From assembly GCF_009858335.1 (NCBI RefSeq), contig NZ_VMSE01000001.1:1426001-1490000 (forward strand): a stretch of DNA of 64,000 bases, read 5' to 3'. A program made the position numbers and the translations under genes. This DNA is from Methylovorus glucosotrophus (GTDB lineage Bacteria > Pseudomonadota > Gammaproteobacteria > Burkholderiales > Methylophilaceae). Under the pieces are notes generated by a model. The model was not told where the DNA came from. It worked only from the letters and a program-made list of their open reading frames with translations, and did not search any database. This document shows positions 48,300 to 56,748 of the stretch, piece after piece; position 1 is the first letter of the stretch, and each line of letters begins with the position of its first letter.

Positions 48300-48921
48300 C
48301 AACAAGCATGACATCAGCCCGATTGTGCTGGCCGCCGGCAGTTCTTCCCGCTTTGGCGGACCCAAGCTGATGCAGCCACTGACAGGGGATAGAGGTGCCA
48401 TCTGTGTGCTTTCACAAGCATTGCAGCCATGGCTGACGAGTTTTCCCGATGTGTGGGTGGTAGTGCCGCCTGAGCACAAGGCGCTACGGGCGCAGGTAGA
48501 GCAAGAGCTGGATGCCGCCGATCGCATTCACTGGCTGGCATGCGATCAGTCAGCATCGGGCATGGGGCACAGCCTGGCCTTTGGCGTGGCGCAAACCGCC
48601 CAGGCCGATGCCTGGCTTATTGGGCTGGGCGATATGCCGGATATCCATGCGAGCACACTGCAATCACTTGCGGAAAAGCTTGCAAGCGGCCATGCCCTGA
48701 TAGCACCTGTTCATGCAGGCAAGCGCGGGCACCCGGTCGGATTCAATGCCCAGTTTCGCCAGCCCCTGATGGCATGCCAGGGCGACCAGGGGGCAAGGCA
48801 GATTGTGCAGGATCATATGGACCAATTGGTGACGCTGGATGTCGACGACGCCGGCGTGCTGTTTGATATTGATACCGTGGCGGATTGGCAGCGGCGCGAG
48901 TCGGCGTTTGCCGCGCCCTAG
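48292..48921 (+). CDS. MobA/MocA-like molybdenum-cofactor nucleotidyltransferase
   Basis: The start is ATG 48292, overlapping the xdhC end; product of 209 residues. The N-terminus PIVLAAGSSSRFGGPKLMQPL is the MobA-like nucleotide-binding motif and LGDMPDI is the acidic metal site. Proteins of this type next to xdhC usually transfer CMP to molybdopterin (MocA) for hydroxylases of the xanthine oxidase family. Whether CTP or GTP is used cannot be read from the sequence. Confidence 0.85.
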   Translation: MPDNKHDISPIVLAAGSSSRFGGPKLMQPLTGDRGAICVLSQALQPWLTSFPDVWVVVPPEHKALRAQVEQELDAADRIHWLACDQSASGMGHSLAFGVAQTAQADAWLIGLGDMPDIHASTLQSLAEKLASGHALIAPVHAGKRGHPVGFNAQFRQPLMACQGDQGARQIVQDHMDQLVTLDVDDAGVLFDIDTVADWQRRESAFAAP

Positions 48922-48991
48922 TTTTTCCAGCAATACAGATTACCCTGAATTTTTTTGCTTTTATTTTTAACTTTAACAAGATGAGGTAACT

Positions 48992-49462
48992 ATGATCACC
49001 TTGAATGTAAACGGCGACCAGCACGATCTGGATGTGACCGATGACACCCCCATACTATGGGCCTTACGCGATGTAGTCGGCCTCACTGGCACCAAGTTCG
49101 GGTGTGGCATGTCGCTTTGCGGCGCCTGCACCGTGCATCTGGATGGCAAGCCGATACGGTCCTGCGTCACACCGGTATCCGCTGCCAATGGCAAGGAAAT
49201 CACCACGATTGAAGGCATAGGCGCCAGCGAACTCGGCAAGCGCGTGCAGGACGCCTGGATTGAACAGGAAGTGGTGCAATGCGGCTACTGCCAGTCCGGC
49301 CAGATCATGTCCGCCGTTGCCTTGCTAAAGGAAAATGCGACGCCATCGGATCAGGACATCGACAATGCCATGTCCGGCAATATCTGCCGCTGCGCCACCT
49401 ATGCGCGCATTCGTTCCGCCATCAAGCTGGCTGCTGGTCAGCCTGCCGCCAAGGAGGCCTGA
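48992..49462 (+). CDS. iorA: (2Fe-2S) small subunit of a molybdenum hydroxylase (IorA type)
   Basis: The 156-residue subunit carries electrons from the molybdenum subunit. Plant-type cluster ligands are Cys38, Cys43, Cys46 and Cys58 ([18 protein letters not shown]), and the second cluster uses Cys97, Cys100, Cys132 and Cys134 (QCGYCQSGQ and [11 protein letters not shown]). This is the isoquinoline 1-oxidoreductase alpha subunit family. There is no signal peptide, so it probably travels through the membrane bound to the Tat-exported large subunit. Confidence 0.9.
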   Translation: MITLNVNGDQHDLDVTDDTPILWALRDVVGLTGTKFGCGMSLCGACTVHLDGKPIRSCVTPVSAANGKEITTIEGIGASELGKRVQDAWIEQEVVQCGYCQSGQIMSAVALLKENATPSDQDIDNAMSGNICRCATYARIRSAIKLAAGQPAAKEA

Positions 49463-49463
49463 T

Positions 49464-51659
49464 ATGCATATGCTGCCCGAAACACAAACAGCCGATACCG
49501 CACGCGGGGACGTCAGCCGCCGCGACTTTCTTAAACTTTCATCCGGTCTGGGCATAGGCCTGTTGCTGGAATTCAGCCTGCTGGGTACCGCCTGCAGCAA
49601 GCTGGGCATTGGCGGCAAGCAGGAATTCACGCCCAACGCCTTTATCCATATTGACCAGGATGGCGTGGTGACCATCGTCGCGCACAAGGTAGAAATGGGG
49701 CAGGGGACGTATACCTCCATGCCCATGCTGATTGCCGAAGAGCTTGAAGTCGACGTCAGCAAGGTCAAGCTGCAACACGCACCGCCGGATGACAAAGCCT
49801 ATGGCGATGCCTTGCTGGGCGCGCAGATTACCGGGGGCTCCACCTCCGTGCGCGGTGCCTGGAAGCCCCTGCGTGAAGCTGGCGCCCGTGCGCGCATGAT
49901 GTTGATACAAGTCGCTGCCGATGAATGGAAAGTGCGCCCCGAGACCTGCTACGCTGAAAACGGCGAAGTCGTCCATCAGCCAACCGGGCGTCGCGTGCCG
50001 TATGGCGATCTGGTGGAGAAGGCCTCACGCCTGCCTGCACCTAGCGCTGTGACGCTCAAGGATCCCAAGGATTTCAAGATCATCGGCAAGCCGGTGCACC
50101 GGCTGGATGCGCCGTCCAAAGTGAATGGCACCGCCGAGTTTGGCATTGATGTCAAAGTGCCGGACATGAAAATCGCTACCGTCAGTGCCAGCCCGGTATT
50201 TGGCGGCAAGCTGGTGTCCGTCGATGACAGCGAAGCCAAAAAGATTCAGGGCTTTCAGCAGGTGATCAAGCTGGACAATGCCGTGGCCGTGATTGCCGAC
50301 CACATGTGGGCCGCCAAGCAGAGCCTGGCTGCGCTGAAAATCACCTGGGATGAGGGCGAACATGCCGGTTTTTCGAGCGCCAGTTTGCGCGAAGACATTG
50401 CCAAGGCATCCGAAGCCAAAGGCGCCGTGGCCAAGAACACGGGCAATGCGCCTGGCGTGATTGCCTCTGCCGACAAGAAGCTGGAAGCGGTTTATGAACT
50501 GCCATTCCTTGCCCATGCCACCATGGAACCCATCAATTGCACCGTGCACGTTCAGGACGATGGCTGCGATATCTGGGTCGGCACACAAGTGCCCGTGGTC
50601 GCACAGATGGTGGCTGCGCAGTTGACTGGCCTGGCGCAAGACAAGGTGCGCATTCATAACCATCTGCTGGGTGGCGGCTTTGGCCGTCGTCTGGAAGTCG
50701 ACTCGGTGGCACAAGCGGTATCCATCGCCAAGCAGGTTAACTTCCCGGTCAAAGTGGTATGGACCCGTGAAGAAGATATACAGCACGATATGTACCGTCC
50801 GTATTACTACGACCATATCTCGGCCGCCATCGATGAGCATGGCAATCCGCAAGCCTGGCAGCACCACATCACCGGCTCATCCATCATGGCGCGCTTCTTC
50901 CCGGCCGCAGTGAAGGATGGCGTAGACCCGGATGCGGTTGAAGGCGCGACCGATCTGCAATATGCCGTGCCGAATGTCTATGTCGATTACGTGCGTCACG
51001 AGCCGCCATTGCCCACCGCTTTCTGGCGCGGCGTCGGCCCCACCCATAACATTTTTGTGGTGGAGAGCTTTATTGACGAGCTGGCCGCCAAGGCAGGCAA
51101 GGATCCCGTGGAGTATCGCCTCGCCTTGCTGAAAAACGCCCCGCGCGCCAAGGCGGTGCTTGAGCTGGCGGCAGAAAAAGCCAACTGGTCTACGCCACTG
51201 GCAGCGCCTGCCAAGGGCAAGGCTGGCAAAGGCGTCTCGGTGCTGTTTGCCTTTGGCACCTACATTGCCCAGGTGGTGGAAGTGGAAGTTGATGCGGATC
51301 AGCAGGTACGCGTGAAGAAAGTGGTCTGCGTGGTGGACTGCGGCTACACCGTGAACCCTGACACCGTGCGAGCCCAGATGGAAGGCGGCATCATGTTTGG
51401 CATTACCGGTGCGCTGTGGGGTGAAATCAACTTTGAGCAGGGCCGTGTGCAGGAAAGCAACTTCCATAACTACCGCATGATGCGCATGAATGAAGCACCC
51501 GTGGTCGAGGTGCATCTCGTGCCCAGCCAGGAAAACCCGGGGGGTATCGGTGAGCCAGGCACGTCTGCCGTGATGCCTGCGGTGGCCAATGCCGTGTTTG
51601 CCGCCACTGGCAAGCGCGTGCGCAAGCTGCCGATTGCCAAGGCGCTCACGACTACCTGA
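49464..51659 (+). CDS. iorB: Molybdenum large subunit of aldehyde/N-heterocycle hydroxylase, Tat-exported (IorB type)
   Basis: The start is ATG 49464 after AGGAGG (49452-49457); 731 residues. A Tat signal is clear (SRRDFLKLSSGLGIGLLLEF, Arg19-Arg20), so the enzyme acts in the periplasm. The molybdopterin domain shows LLGGGFGRRLEVD and the C-terminal GEPGTSAVMPAVANAVF, with the conserved catalytic Glu. Such IorAB enzymes oxidise aldehydes or N-heterocycles and pass electrons to a cytochrome; no fused haem domain is present here. The substrate is not deducible. Confidence 0.9.
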   Translation: MHMLPETQTADTARGDVSRRDFLKLSSGLGIGLLLEFSLLGTACSKLGIGGKQEFTPNAFIHIDQDGVVTIVAHKVEMGQGTYTSMPMLIAEELEVDVSKVKLQHAPPDDKAYGDALLGAQITGGSTSVRGAWKPLREAGARARMMLIQVAADEWKVRPETCYAENGEVVHQPTGRRVPYGDLVEKASRLPAPSAVTLKDPKDFKIIGKPVHRLDAPSKVNGTAEFGIDVKVPDMKIATVSASPVFGGKLVSVDDSEAKKIQGFQQVIKLDNAVAVIADHMWAAKQSLAALKITWDEGEHAGFSSASLREDIAKASEAKGAVAKNTGNAPGVIASADKKLEAVYELPFLAHATMEPINCTVHVQDDGCDIWVGTQVPVVAQMVAAQLTGLAQDKVRIHNHLLGGGFGRRLEVDSVAQAVSIAKQVNFPVKVVWTREEDIQHDMYRPYYYDHISAAIDEHGNPQAWQHHITGSSIMARFFPAAVKDGVDPDAVEGATDLQYAVPNVYVDYVRHEPPLPTAFWRGVGPTHNIFVVESFIDELAAKAGKDPVEYRLALLKNAPRAKAVLELAAEKANWSTPLAAPAKGKAGKGVSVLFAFGTYIAQVVEVEVDADQQVRVKKVVCVVDCGYTVNPDTVRAQMEGGIMFGITGALWGEINFEQGRVQESNFHNYRMMRMNEAPVVEVHLVPSQENPGGIGEPGTSAVMPAVANAVFAATGKRVRKLPIAKALTTT

Positions 51660-51742
51660 GCCCGCAGGTAAGCCTGAGGCGCTGGCTCTCATCGCAGATG
51701 AGGTAGCCTGACTCACAAGGCTCTGGTGTATGTTTGTTGAAG

Positions 51743-51771
51743 AGGCCGACCTTAACCGGGTCGGCCTTTTT
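51743..51771 (+). terminator. Terminator after iorB
   Basis: AGGCCGACC (51743-51751) pairs with GGTCGGCCT (51759-51767) around a 7-nt loop, followed by a T run to 51771. Confidence 0.85.
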
Positions 51772-51855
51772 CATGCGACCAAGTCAGGGCAGGGCATGCC
51801 AACAGGCGCCTTTTCGGCATCACACTGTACCGATCAAATAGCGCCTGACTGTGCA

Positions 51856-51884
51856 TTGCATAGTGCCATGCTTATCCTTAGGAT
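51856..51884 (+). promoter_or_regulatory. Weak candidate promoter for the bd oxidase operon
   Basis: TTGCAT (51856-51861), 17 bases, then TAGGAT (51879-51884) lie about 70 bases before the cydA start. The -10 side overlaps a short palindrome ATCCT-T-AGGAT (51874-51884). No FNR site is visible. Confidence 0.3.
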
Positions 51885-51953
51885 TTAATTGGAAATTTAT
51901 CTGGTGTTAGCAGGGTCATATGCCCAGACAGCCAGAAAACCTGAGGATGCATC

Positions 51954-53372
51954 ATGTCAGTTTTAGCGTTGGATCTTGCCCGCATACAATTCGGGTTCAC
52001 CATCTCGTTCCACATCGTGTTTCCCGCCATCACCATCGGCATGGCGAGCTACCTGGCGGTACTGGAGGGCTTGTGGCTCAAAACCAAACAGGCCCATTAC
52101 CTCGAACTCTACCGCTACTGGTCGCGCATTTTTGCGCTTACCTTTGGCATGGGCGTGGTGTCGGGGCTGGTCATGGCTTATCAGTTTGGTACCAACTGGT
52201 CAGGGTTTTCCAATTATGCCGGCAGTGTCACCGGCCCCTTGCTGGCGTATGAGGTGCTGACGGCGTTCTTTCTTGAAGCAGGTTTCCTCGGCGTCATGCT
52301 GTTTGGCTGGAACAAAGTCGGGCCCGGCCTGCATTTTGTCTCCACGCTCATGGTGGCGGTCGGCACGCTGATTTCCGCCACCTGGATTCTCGCCTCCAAT
52401 AGCTGGATGCATACGCCACAGGGGGTTGCCCTGGTGGATGGGCGATTGATCCCGGTGGACTGGTGGCAGATCGTGTTCAATCCCTCGTTTCCTTATCGTT
52501 TGATGCACATGGTAGTGGCCGCCTATCTGGCAACTGCCTTGCTGGTCGCGGCTGTCGGTGCCTGGCATTTACTGCGCGGTACCACCACCAAGGCAGTGCG
52601 CACCATGTTTTCCATGGGCATGTGGATGGCCTTGCTGGTGGCCCCGGTGCAAGCGGTCATTGGCGACTTCCATGGTCTGAATACGCTGGAACATCAGCCC
52701 GCCAAAATCGCGGCGATTGAAGGCCACTGGGAAAACCAGCCCGGCGAAGCCACGCCGCTTATCCTGTTTGGCTGGCCCGACATGGCTGCTGAAAAAACCC
52801 ATTTTGCCTTGGAAATCCCGCACCTTGGCAGTCTTATCCTGCGCCACTCCTGGGATGCACCCATTCCCGCGCTGAAAGAGTTTGCACCGGAAGACCGCCC
52901 CAATGCCACCATTGTGTTCTGGTCGTTCCGCATCATGGTGGGGCTGGGCATGCTGATGATTTTGCTCGGTGTCATTTCTGCCTGGCTGCGCTGGCGCGGT
53001 CGTTTGTACGACACCAGGCCCTTTCTGCGCTTTGCCCTCTGTATGGGGCCTGCCGGGGTGCTGGCTATCCTCGCAGGCTGGTATACCACCGAGATAGGCC
53101 GCCAGCCCTGGGTGGTGTATGGCATGCTGCGCACGGCGGATGCCGTCACGCCGCATAGTGCCGCAGAAGTCGGACTCACGCTGGTGCTGTTTGTGCTGAT
53201 CTACCTGCTGGTATTTGGCGCCGGTGTGGCTTATCTGCTGAGACTCATGCGCGTTGCGCCGCAGCCTGACGAAACCCCAGCCAGCACGCCAGACCTGGAA
53301 GAAGACCATGTCTTTACCCTGGCACCGGAGTTCAGTGCCGACAAGCCCGGCTCAACCGAAGGAGGACGCTAG
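51954..53372 (+). CDS. cioA: Cyanide-insensitive quinol oxidase subunit I (CydA/CioA type)
   Basis: Subunit I of a bd-type quinol oxidase. 472 residues with nine or more membrane segments; haem ligand His in FTISFHIVFP and His in RLMHMVVA, and GWYTTEIGRQPW in the quinol site. The periplasmic Q-loop is short compared with E. coli CydA, which marks the CIO (CioA) class. The start ATG 51954 follows GAGGA. It is followed after 2 bases by cydB/cioB. Confidence 0.92.
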   Translation: MSVLALDLARIQFGFTISFHIVFPAITIGMASYLAVLEGLWLKTKQAHYLELYRYWSRIFALTFGMGVVSGLVMAYQFGTNWSGFSNYAGSVTGPLLAYEVLTAFFLEAGFLGVMLFGWNKVGPGLHFVSTLMVAVGTLISATWILASNSWMHTPQGVALVDGRLIPVDWWQIVFNPSFPYRLMHMVVAAYLATALLVAAVGAWHLLRGTTTKAVRTMFSMGMWMALLVAPVQAVIGDFHGLNTLEHQPAKIAAIEGHWENQPGEATPLILFGWPDMAAEKTHFALEIPHLGSLILRHSWDAPIPALKEFAPEDRPNATIVFWSFRIMVGLGMLMILLGVISAWLRWRGRLYDTRPFLRFALCMGPAGVLAILAGWYTTEIGRQPWVVYGMLRTADAVTPHSAAEVGLTLVLFVLIYLLVFGAGVAYLLRLMRVAPQPDETPASTPDLEEDHVFTLAPEFSADKPGSTEGGR

Positions 53373-53374
53373 TC

Positions 53375-54379
53375 ATGGAAGCCAATCTACCCCTGATCTG
53401 GGCCGGCATTATCCTGTTCGGCATCATGATGTACATCATCATGGATGGATTCGATCTTGGCATCGGCATTCTCTATCCCTTTTTCAGCGACCGGCATGAC
53501 CGCGATGTGATGATGAATACGGTAGCACCGGTGTGGGATGGCAATGAAACCTGGCTGGTACTGGGCGGCGCAGGCTTGCTGGCGGCATTTCCGCAAGCCT
53601 ATTCCATCATCCTCAGCGCCTTGTATCTGCCGCTGATCTTCATGCTGATGGCGCTGATTTTCCGGGGCGTGGCCTTCGAGTTTCGCTTCAAGGCGCGCGA
53701 TCACGAGCGCCATTTCTGGGATAAGGCCTTTATAGGCGGTTCCATGGCCGCGACCTTTTTCCAGGGCGTGACTCTGGGTGCCTATATCCGTGGTATTCCT
53801 GCGGTAAATGGCGTTTATACAGGGGGTGCACTGGATTGGCTGACGCCATTTTCGCTGTTTACCGGTGTTGGCCTGCTGGCGACCTATGCCTTGCTGGGCA
53901 GCACCTGGCTGGTCATGAAAACCTCAGGCGAGCTGCAGGCGACGTGTTATCGGCTGTCGCGTGTGCTCGGCCTGGTGTTGCTGGCGATTATTGCCGTCAT
54001 CAGCCTGTGGACACCATTTATCGATAGCCGCATCGCCTCCCGCTGGTTCGGGCCTGATATGTGGATGTTGCTGCCGATCCCGCTGCTGGTGCTGTTCTGT
54101 TTCTATCAGCTGCAAAGAGCGTTGGCGCGCAAGGCCGAGGTATGGCCTTTTGTCTTTACGCTGGGGTTGGTGTTTCTGGGATACGTAGGACTGGGCATCA
54201 GCGTGTGGCCGAATATCGTACCGCCTGACATCAGCATTCAGGCGGCCTCGGCACCACCCCAGAGCCAGGGCTTTGCTTTGGTAGGCGCGGTGATCATTAT
54301 CCCTATCATCCTGATCTATACCGCGTGGGGCTATTACGTATTCCGTGGCAAGGTGCAAGCCGGGGAGGGCTACCATTAA
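53375..54379 (+). CDS. cioB: Cyanide-insensitive quinol oxidase subunit II
   Basis: 334-residue membrane partner of CioA with about eight helices. It matches the CydB family: LPLIWAGIILFGIMMYIIMDGFDLGIGIL at the start, WDGNETWLVLGGAGL and the RGVAFEFRFK block. It stops one base before the next ATG (TAATG), so the three genes are tightly linked. Confidence 0.92.
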   Translation: MEANLPLIWAGIILFGIMMYIIMDGFDLGIGILYPFFSDRHDRDVMMNTVAPVWDGNETWLVLGGAGLLAAFPQAYSIILSALYLPLIFMLMALIFRGVAFEFRFKARDHERHFWDKAFIGGSMAATFFQGVTLGAYIRGIPAVNGVYTGGALDWLTPFSLFTGVGLLATYALLGSTWLVMKTSGELQATCYRLSRVLGLVLLAIIAVISLWTPFIDSRIASRWFGPDMWMLLPIPLLVLFCFYQLQRALARKAEVWPFVFTLGLVFLGYVGLGISVWPNIVPPDISIQAASAPPQSQGFALVGAVIIIPIILIYTAWGYYVFRGKVQAGEGYH

Positions 54380-54516
54380 TGGCGGATAAATCTGAAAAAC
54401 GCTGGGGACAGCGCCTGGGCTGGCTGTTTTTGATCTGGCTGGGCAGTGTGCTGGCATTGGGCGCGGTCAGCCTGCTGCTGCGCCTCATCATGCGGGCAGT
54501 GGGGCTGACCACCTAA
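54379..54516 (+). CDS. DUF2474 small membrane subunit
   Basis: The 45-residue product has one transmembrane helix (WLFLIWLGSVLALGAVSLLLRLIMRAVGL) after a basic N-terminus and matches DUF2474, a small protein found with CIO-type oxidases, comparable to CydX of E. coli. The ATG 54379 overlaps the cioB stop by one base. An accessory role in oxidase stability is inference. Confidence 0.8.
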   Translation: MADKSEKRWGQRLGWLFLIWLGSVLALGAVSLLLRLIMRAVGLTT

Positions 54517-54568
54517 TAGAGTCGGGCACCTGCCGGATTAGCGTCTGAGCAGTTGCCCGACGTGCGCG

Positions 54569-54991
54569 TTAATGCACCAGCTTGCGGTTAAGCTTTTCCA
54601 GCATGCCTTTGCGGTGCTTGTGGGCCAGCTCATAATCGCGCAAGCGACGAATTTGCGACAAGCTCAGCGTAGCCAGTCGCGAGGTCACTTCCGGGATGGT
54701 AAGCCCAGCATATTCTTTGACCGACAGTCGCGGGTTACCCGTATGGACATTGGCTGATTTGCGGGAGGCTACGCTGGTGCGCGAAGTTTTGCGCATAGAA
54801 GCGCGACTGGAACCTGCTGGCTTGGCGGATTTGCCGCTGGAAGATTTGGTTTCGCCTGCCTCGCTACGCTGTTTATTCACAATGCGGGCTGCCACTTCCT
54901 CTTCGCGCCCGGGGTAGCGATGATCATGCTGAAACTGGTGCTTGAGCTTTTCAAACTCGTGTTCCCGCTTGGGAGATGCGCCTCTAGGCAT
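54569..54991 (-). CDS. Basic, linker-rich protein of unknown function (140 aa)
   Basis: The start ATG 54991 follows AGGAG by 7 bases. The N-terminus MPRGASPKREHEFEKLKHQF and VAARIVNKQRSEAGETK resemble small proteins commonly annotated as plasmid-stabilisation-like, without proven function. The middle (SSSGKSAKPAGSSRASMRK) is disordered, Ser/Lys/Arg-rich, and the C-terminal 50 residues look like a helical domain ending KHRKGMLEKLNRKLVH. The net charge is strongly positive, so binding of nucleic acid is possible. It is convergent with the oxidase operon. Confidence 0.7.
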   Translation of the reverse strand: MPRGASPKREHEFEKLKHQFQHDHRYPGREEEVAARIVNKQRSEAGETKSSSGKSAKPAGSSRASMRKTSRTSVASRKSANVHTGNPRLSVKEYAGLTIPEVTSRLATLSLSQIRRLRDYELAHKHRKGMLEKLNRKLVH

Positions 54992-55138
54992 GATGTAACT
55001 CCTTTCCTTATCGTAAGGTGAAGTGTCAGAATGCATCGATTATGCATTGTTTTTTATAGGGAATAGTCCGTAAGAAAAGTAGGAATAATTGAAGGTGTTG
55101 CGCATCTCTGCATCACCATTTTCATTTAAGGATTAGCA

Positions 55139-55882
55139 ATGGCGACATGGATACAAGGCAGGGTAGTGGAGCATAAACACTGGAATGCCTATCTGCATAC
55201 GCTCTATATTGAGGCTGATCTGGCACCTTTTGCCGCCGGGCAGTTTGTGAAACTGGGGCTGGAAATAGAGGGCCAAGTAGTGGCGCATCCTTATTCGCTG
55301 GTGAACCCACCGCAGCAGCGGCCGCTAGAGATTTTTTATATTGAAGTGCCAGAGGGCAAGCTCAGTCCGCATCTGGTGCCATTGAAACCCGGCGATGTTG
55401 TTCAGCTGTCGCCCACCGCCCATGGCTTCATGACGCTGGATGAGATTCCCGCCGCCCGCGATCTGTGGCTGATCGCGAGTGGCACCGGCATAGGGCCGTT
55501 TCTTTCCATGCTCGGCACGGAACGTTTGTGGCAGCAATACGAGCATGCCGTGCTGGTGTACTCGGTGCGCTATCAGCACGATCTCGCCTATCTGGAGCGC
55601 ATACAGGCGCTCATGGCTGCGCATCCGGGCCGTTTGCATTTTGTGCCCCTGGTAACGCGGGAAGCCTCCGACATCGGCTTGCCATGCCGCATCCAGCAGG
55701 CGCTGCAAGATGGCCGTCTGGAACAGCATGCCCAAACCACGCTAAGCCCCGAACATAGCCAAGTCATCCTGTGTGGCAATCCGCAAATGGTGGAAGACAT
55801 GCAAAGCCTGCTCGCCACGCGTGGACTCAAGAAGCATAGAAGGCGCGAACCCGGCCACATCACCACCGAGACCTACTGGTAA
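55139..55882 (+). CDS. fpr: Ferredoxin-NADP+ reductase
   Basis: The 247-residue FAD/NAD(P) enzyme exchanges electrons between NADPH and ferredoxin or flavodoxin. The FAD motif is HPYSLVNPP (canonical RxYS, with His in place of Arg), and the NADP site reads IASGTGIGPFLSML. VILCGNPQMVEDMQ and the C-terminal aromatic ending TETYW are family features. It has its own start after AAGGATT. Confidence 0.9.
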   Translation: MATWIQGRVVEHKHWNAYLHTLYIEADLAPFAAGQFVKLGLEIEGQVVAHPYSLVNPPQQRPLEIFYIEVPEGKLSPHLVPLKPGDVVQLSPTAHGFMTLDEIPAARDLWLIASGTGIGPFLSMLGTERLWQQYEHAVLVYSVRYQHDLAYLERIQALMAAHPGRLHFVPLVTREASDIGLPCRIQQALQDGRLEQHAQTTLSPEHSQVILCGNPQMVEDMQSLLATRGLKKHRRREPGHITTETYW

Positions 55883-56024
55883 TCGCTCGCGGCCATCCGC
55901 CGTCACAGCAATCCGAAGGCCATTTCCTACAACAGAATGGCATTACGCCTACAGCCACAGCCGAGCTCGCGGCGTATGCTGGTATTGAATGCATCCCCTC
56001 GCAAATGCGGCAAAAGGAGCCTCA

Positions 56025-56642
56025 ATGCGCATACACAATGTCATGTTGGTGAATGGATATCGCGTCAGCCGATACGCCCTGAGACAACTGCTAGAAGCCA
56101 CAGGTGAATTCAGAGTCACTGAATCTGCCACTAGCGCAGTAGCCGCCGCGCATGCTGTCATTCCCCCAGACTTGTTGCTGATTGATATCTCCGACCCGGC
56201 CAAGAACGGCCTGGAAACCCTGTGCGACCTCATGCACGACTTCCCTGATTTGCCATGCCTGATCGTAGGCGGCCCGGAGGATGCCACATTGCGCAATCAC
56301 TATGTGCGCTTGGGGTGTCGCGCCTACATCCCCCGCGATGCCAGCAAACATGCCATCTTGCAGGCCGCTTCTGCGCTCCTCTCCAGCAAACCTGCCGCAC
56401 AACCTTCGGGGCGCAATACCCCAGACGCCGTCCATCTGCCCCACATCGATCTCTCCGCGCGTGAGCTACAGGTGTTCTTCAAACTCACCTCGGGCAAATC
56501 CATACCCTCCGTCGCGCGTGAACTCCTGATCAGCGCCAGCTCGGTCAGCGTTTTTCGCTGCAAGATTCTGCGCAAGATGCACTGCAGTAATAATGCCGAA
56601 CTGATCAGCTATGCCTTTCGTCATCGCCTTCTAAATACCTGA
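56025..56642 (+). CDS. LuxR-type response regulator with a degenerate receiver
   Basis: Start at ATG 56025, after AAAGGAG (56013-56019); 205 residues. The N-terminal receiver fold keeps the phospho-Asp54 (LLLIDISD), but the acidic pair is Val9-Asn10, the switch Ser/Thr is Gly and the conserved Lys is Arg (YIPRDAS). The C-terminal HTH is a GerE/LuxR type (SARELQVFFKLTSGKSIPSVARELLISAS). So phosphorylation probably does not control it. It lies upstream of the vgrG island and no kinase is nearby. Confidence 0.85.
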   Translation: MRIHNVMLVNGYRVSRYALRQLLEATGEFRVTESATSAVAAAHAVIPPDLLLIDISDPAKNGLETLCDLMHDFPDLPCLIVGGPEDATLRNHYVRLGCRAYIPRDASKHAILQAASALLSSKPAAQPSGRNTPDAVHLPHIDLSARELQVFFKLTSGKSIPSVARELLISASSVSVFRCKILRKMHCSNNAELISYAFRHRLLNT

Positions 56643-56710
56643 TACTCACCTTCAAGGTTATGTTTTTACGCACATAATCTTTTTTTTTGATGCGCCACTG
56701 ACCGTGGTTC

Positions 56711-56722
56711 GCCCTTAAGGGC
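56711..56722. promoter_or_regulatory. Perfect 12-bp palindrome upstream of vgrG
   Basis: GCCCTTAAGGGC at 56711-56722 is perfectly symmetrical and sits 27 bases before the vgrG start, in the 106-base gap after the response regulator. It could be an operator. Confidence 0.4.
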
Positions 56723-56748
56723 AATTTCCTGATTTCGCAATCCTGTGC

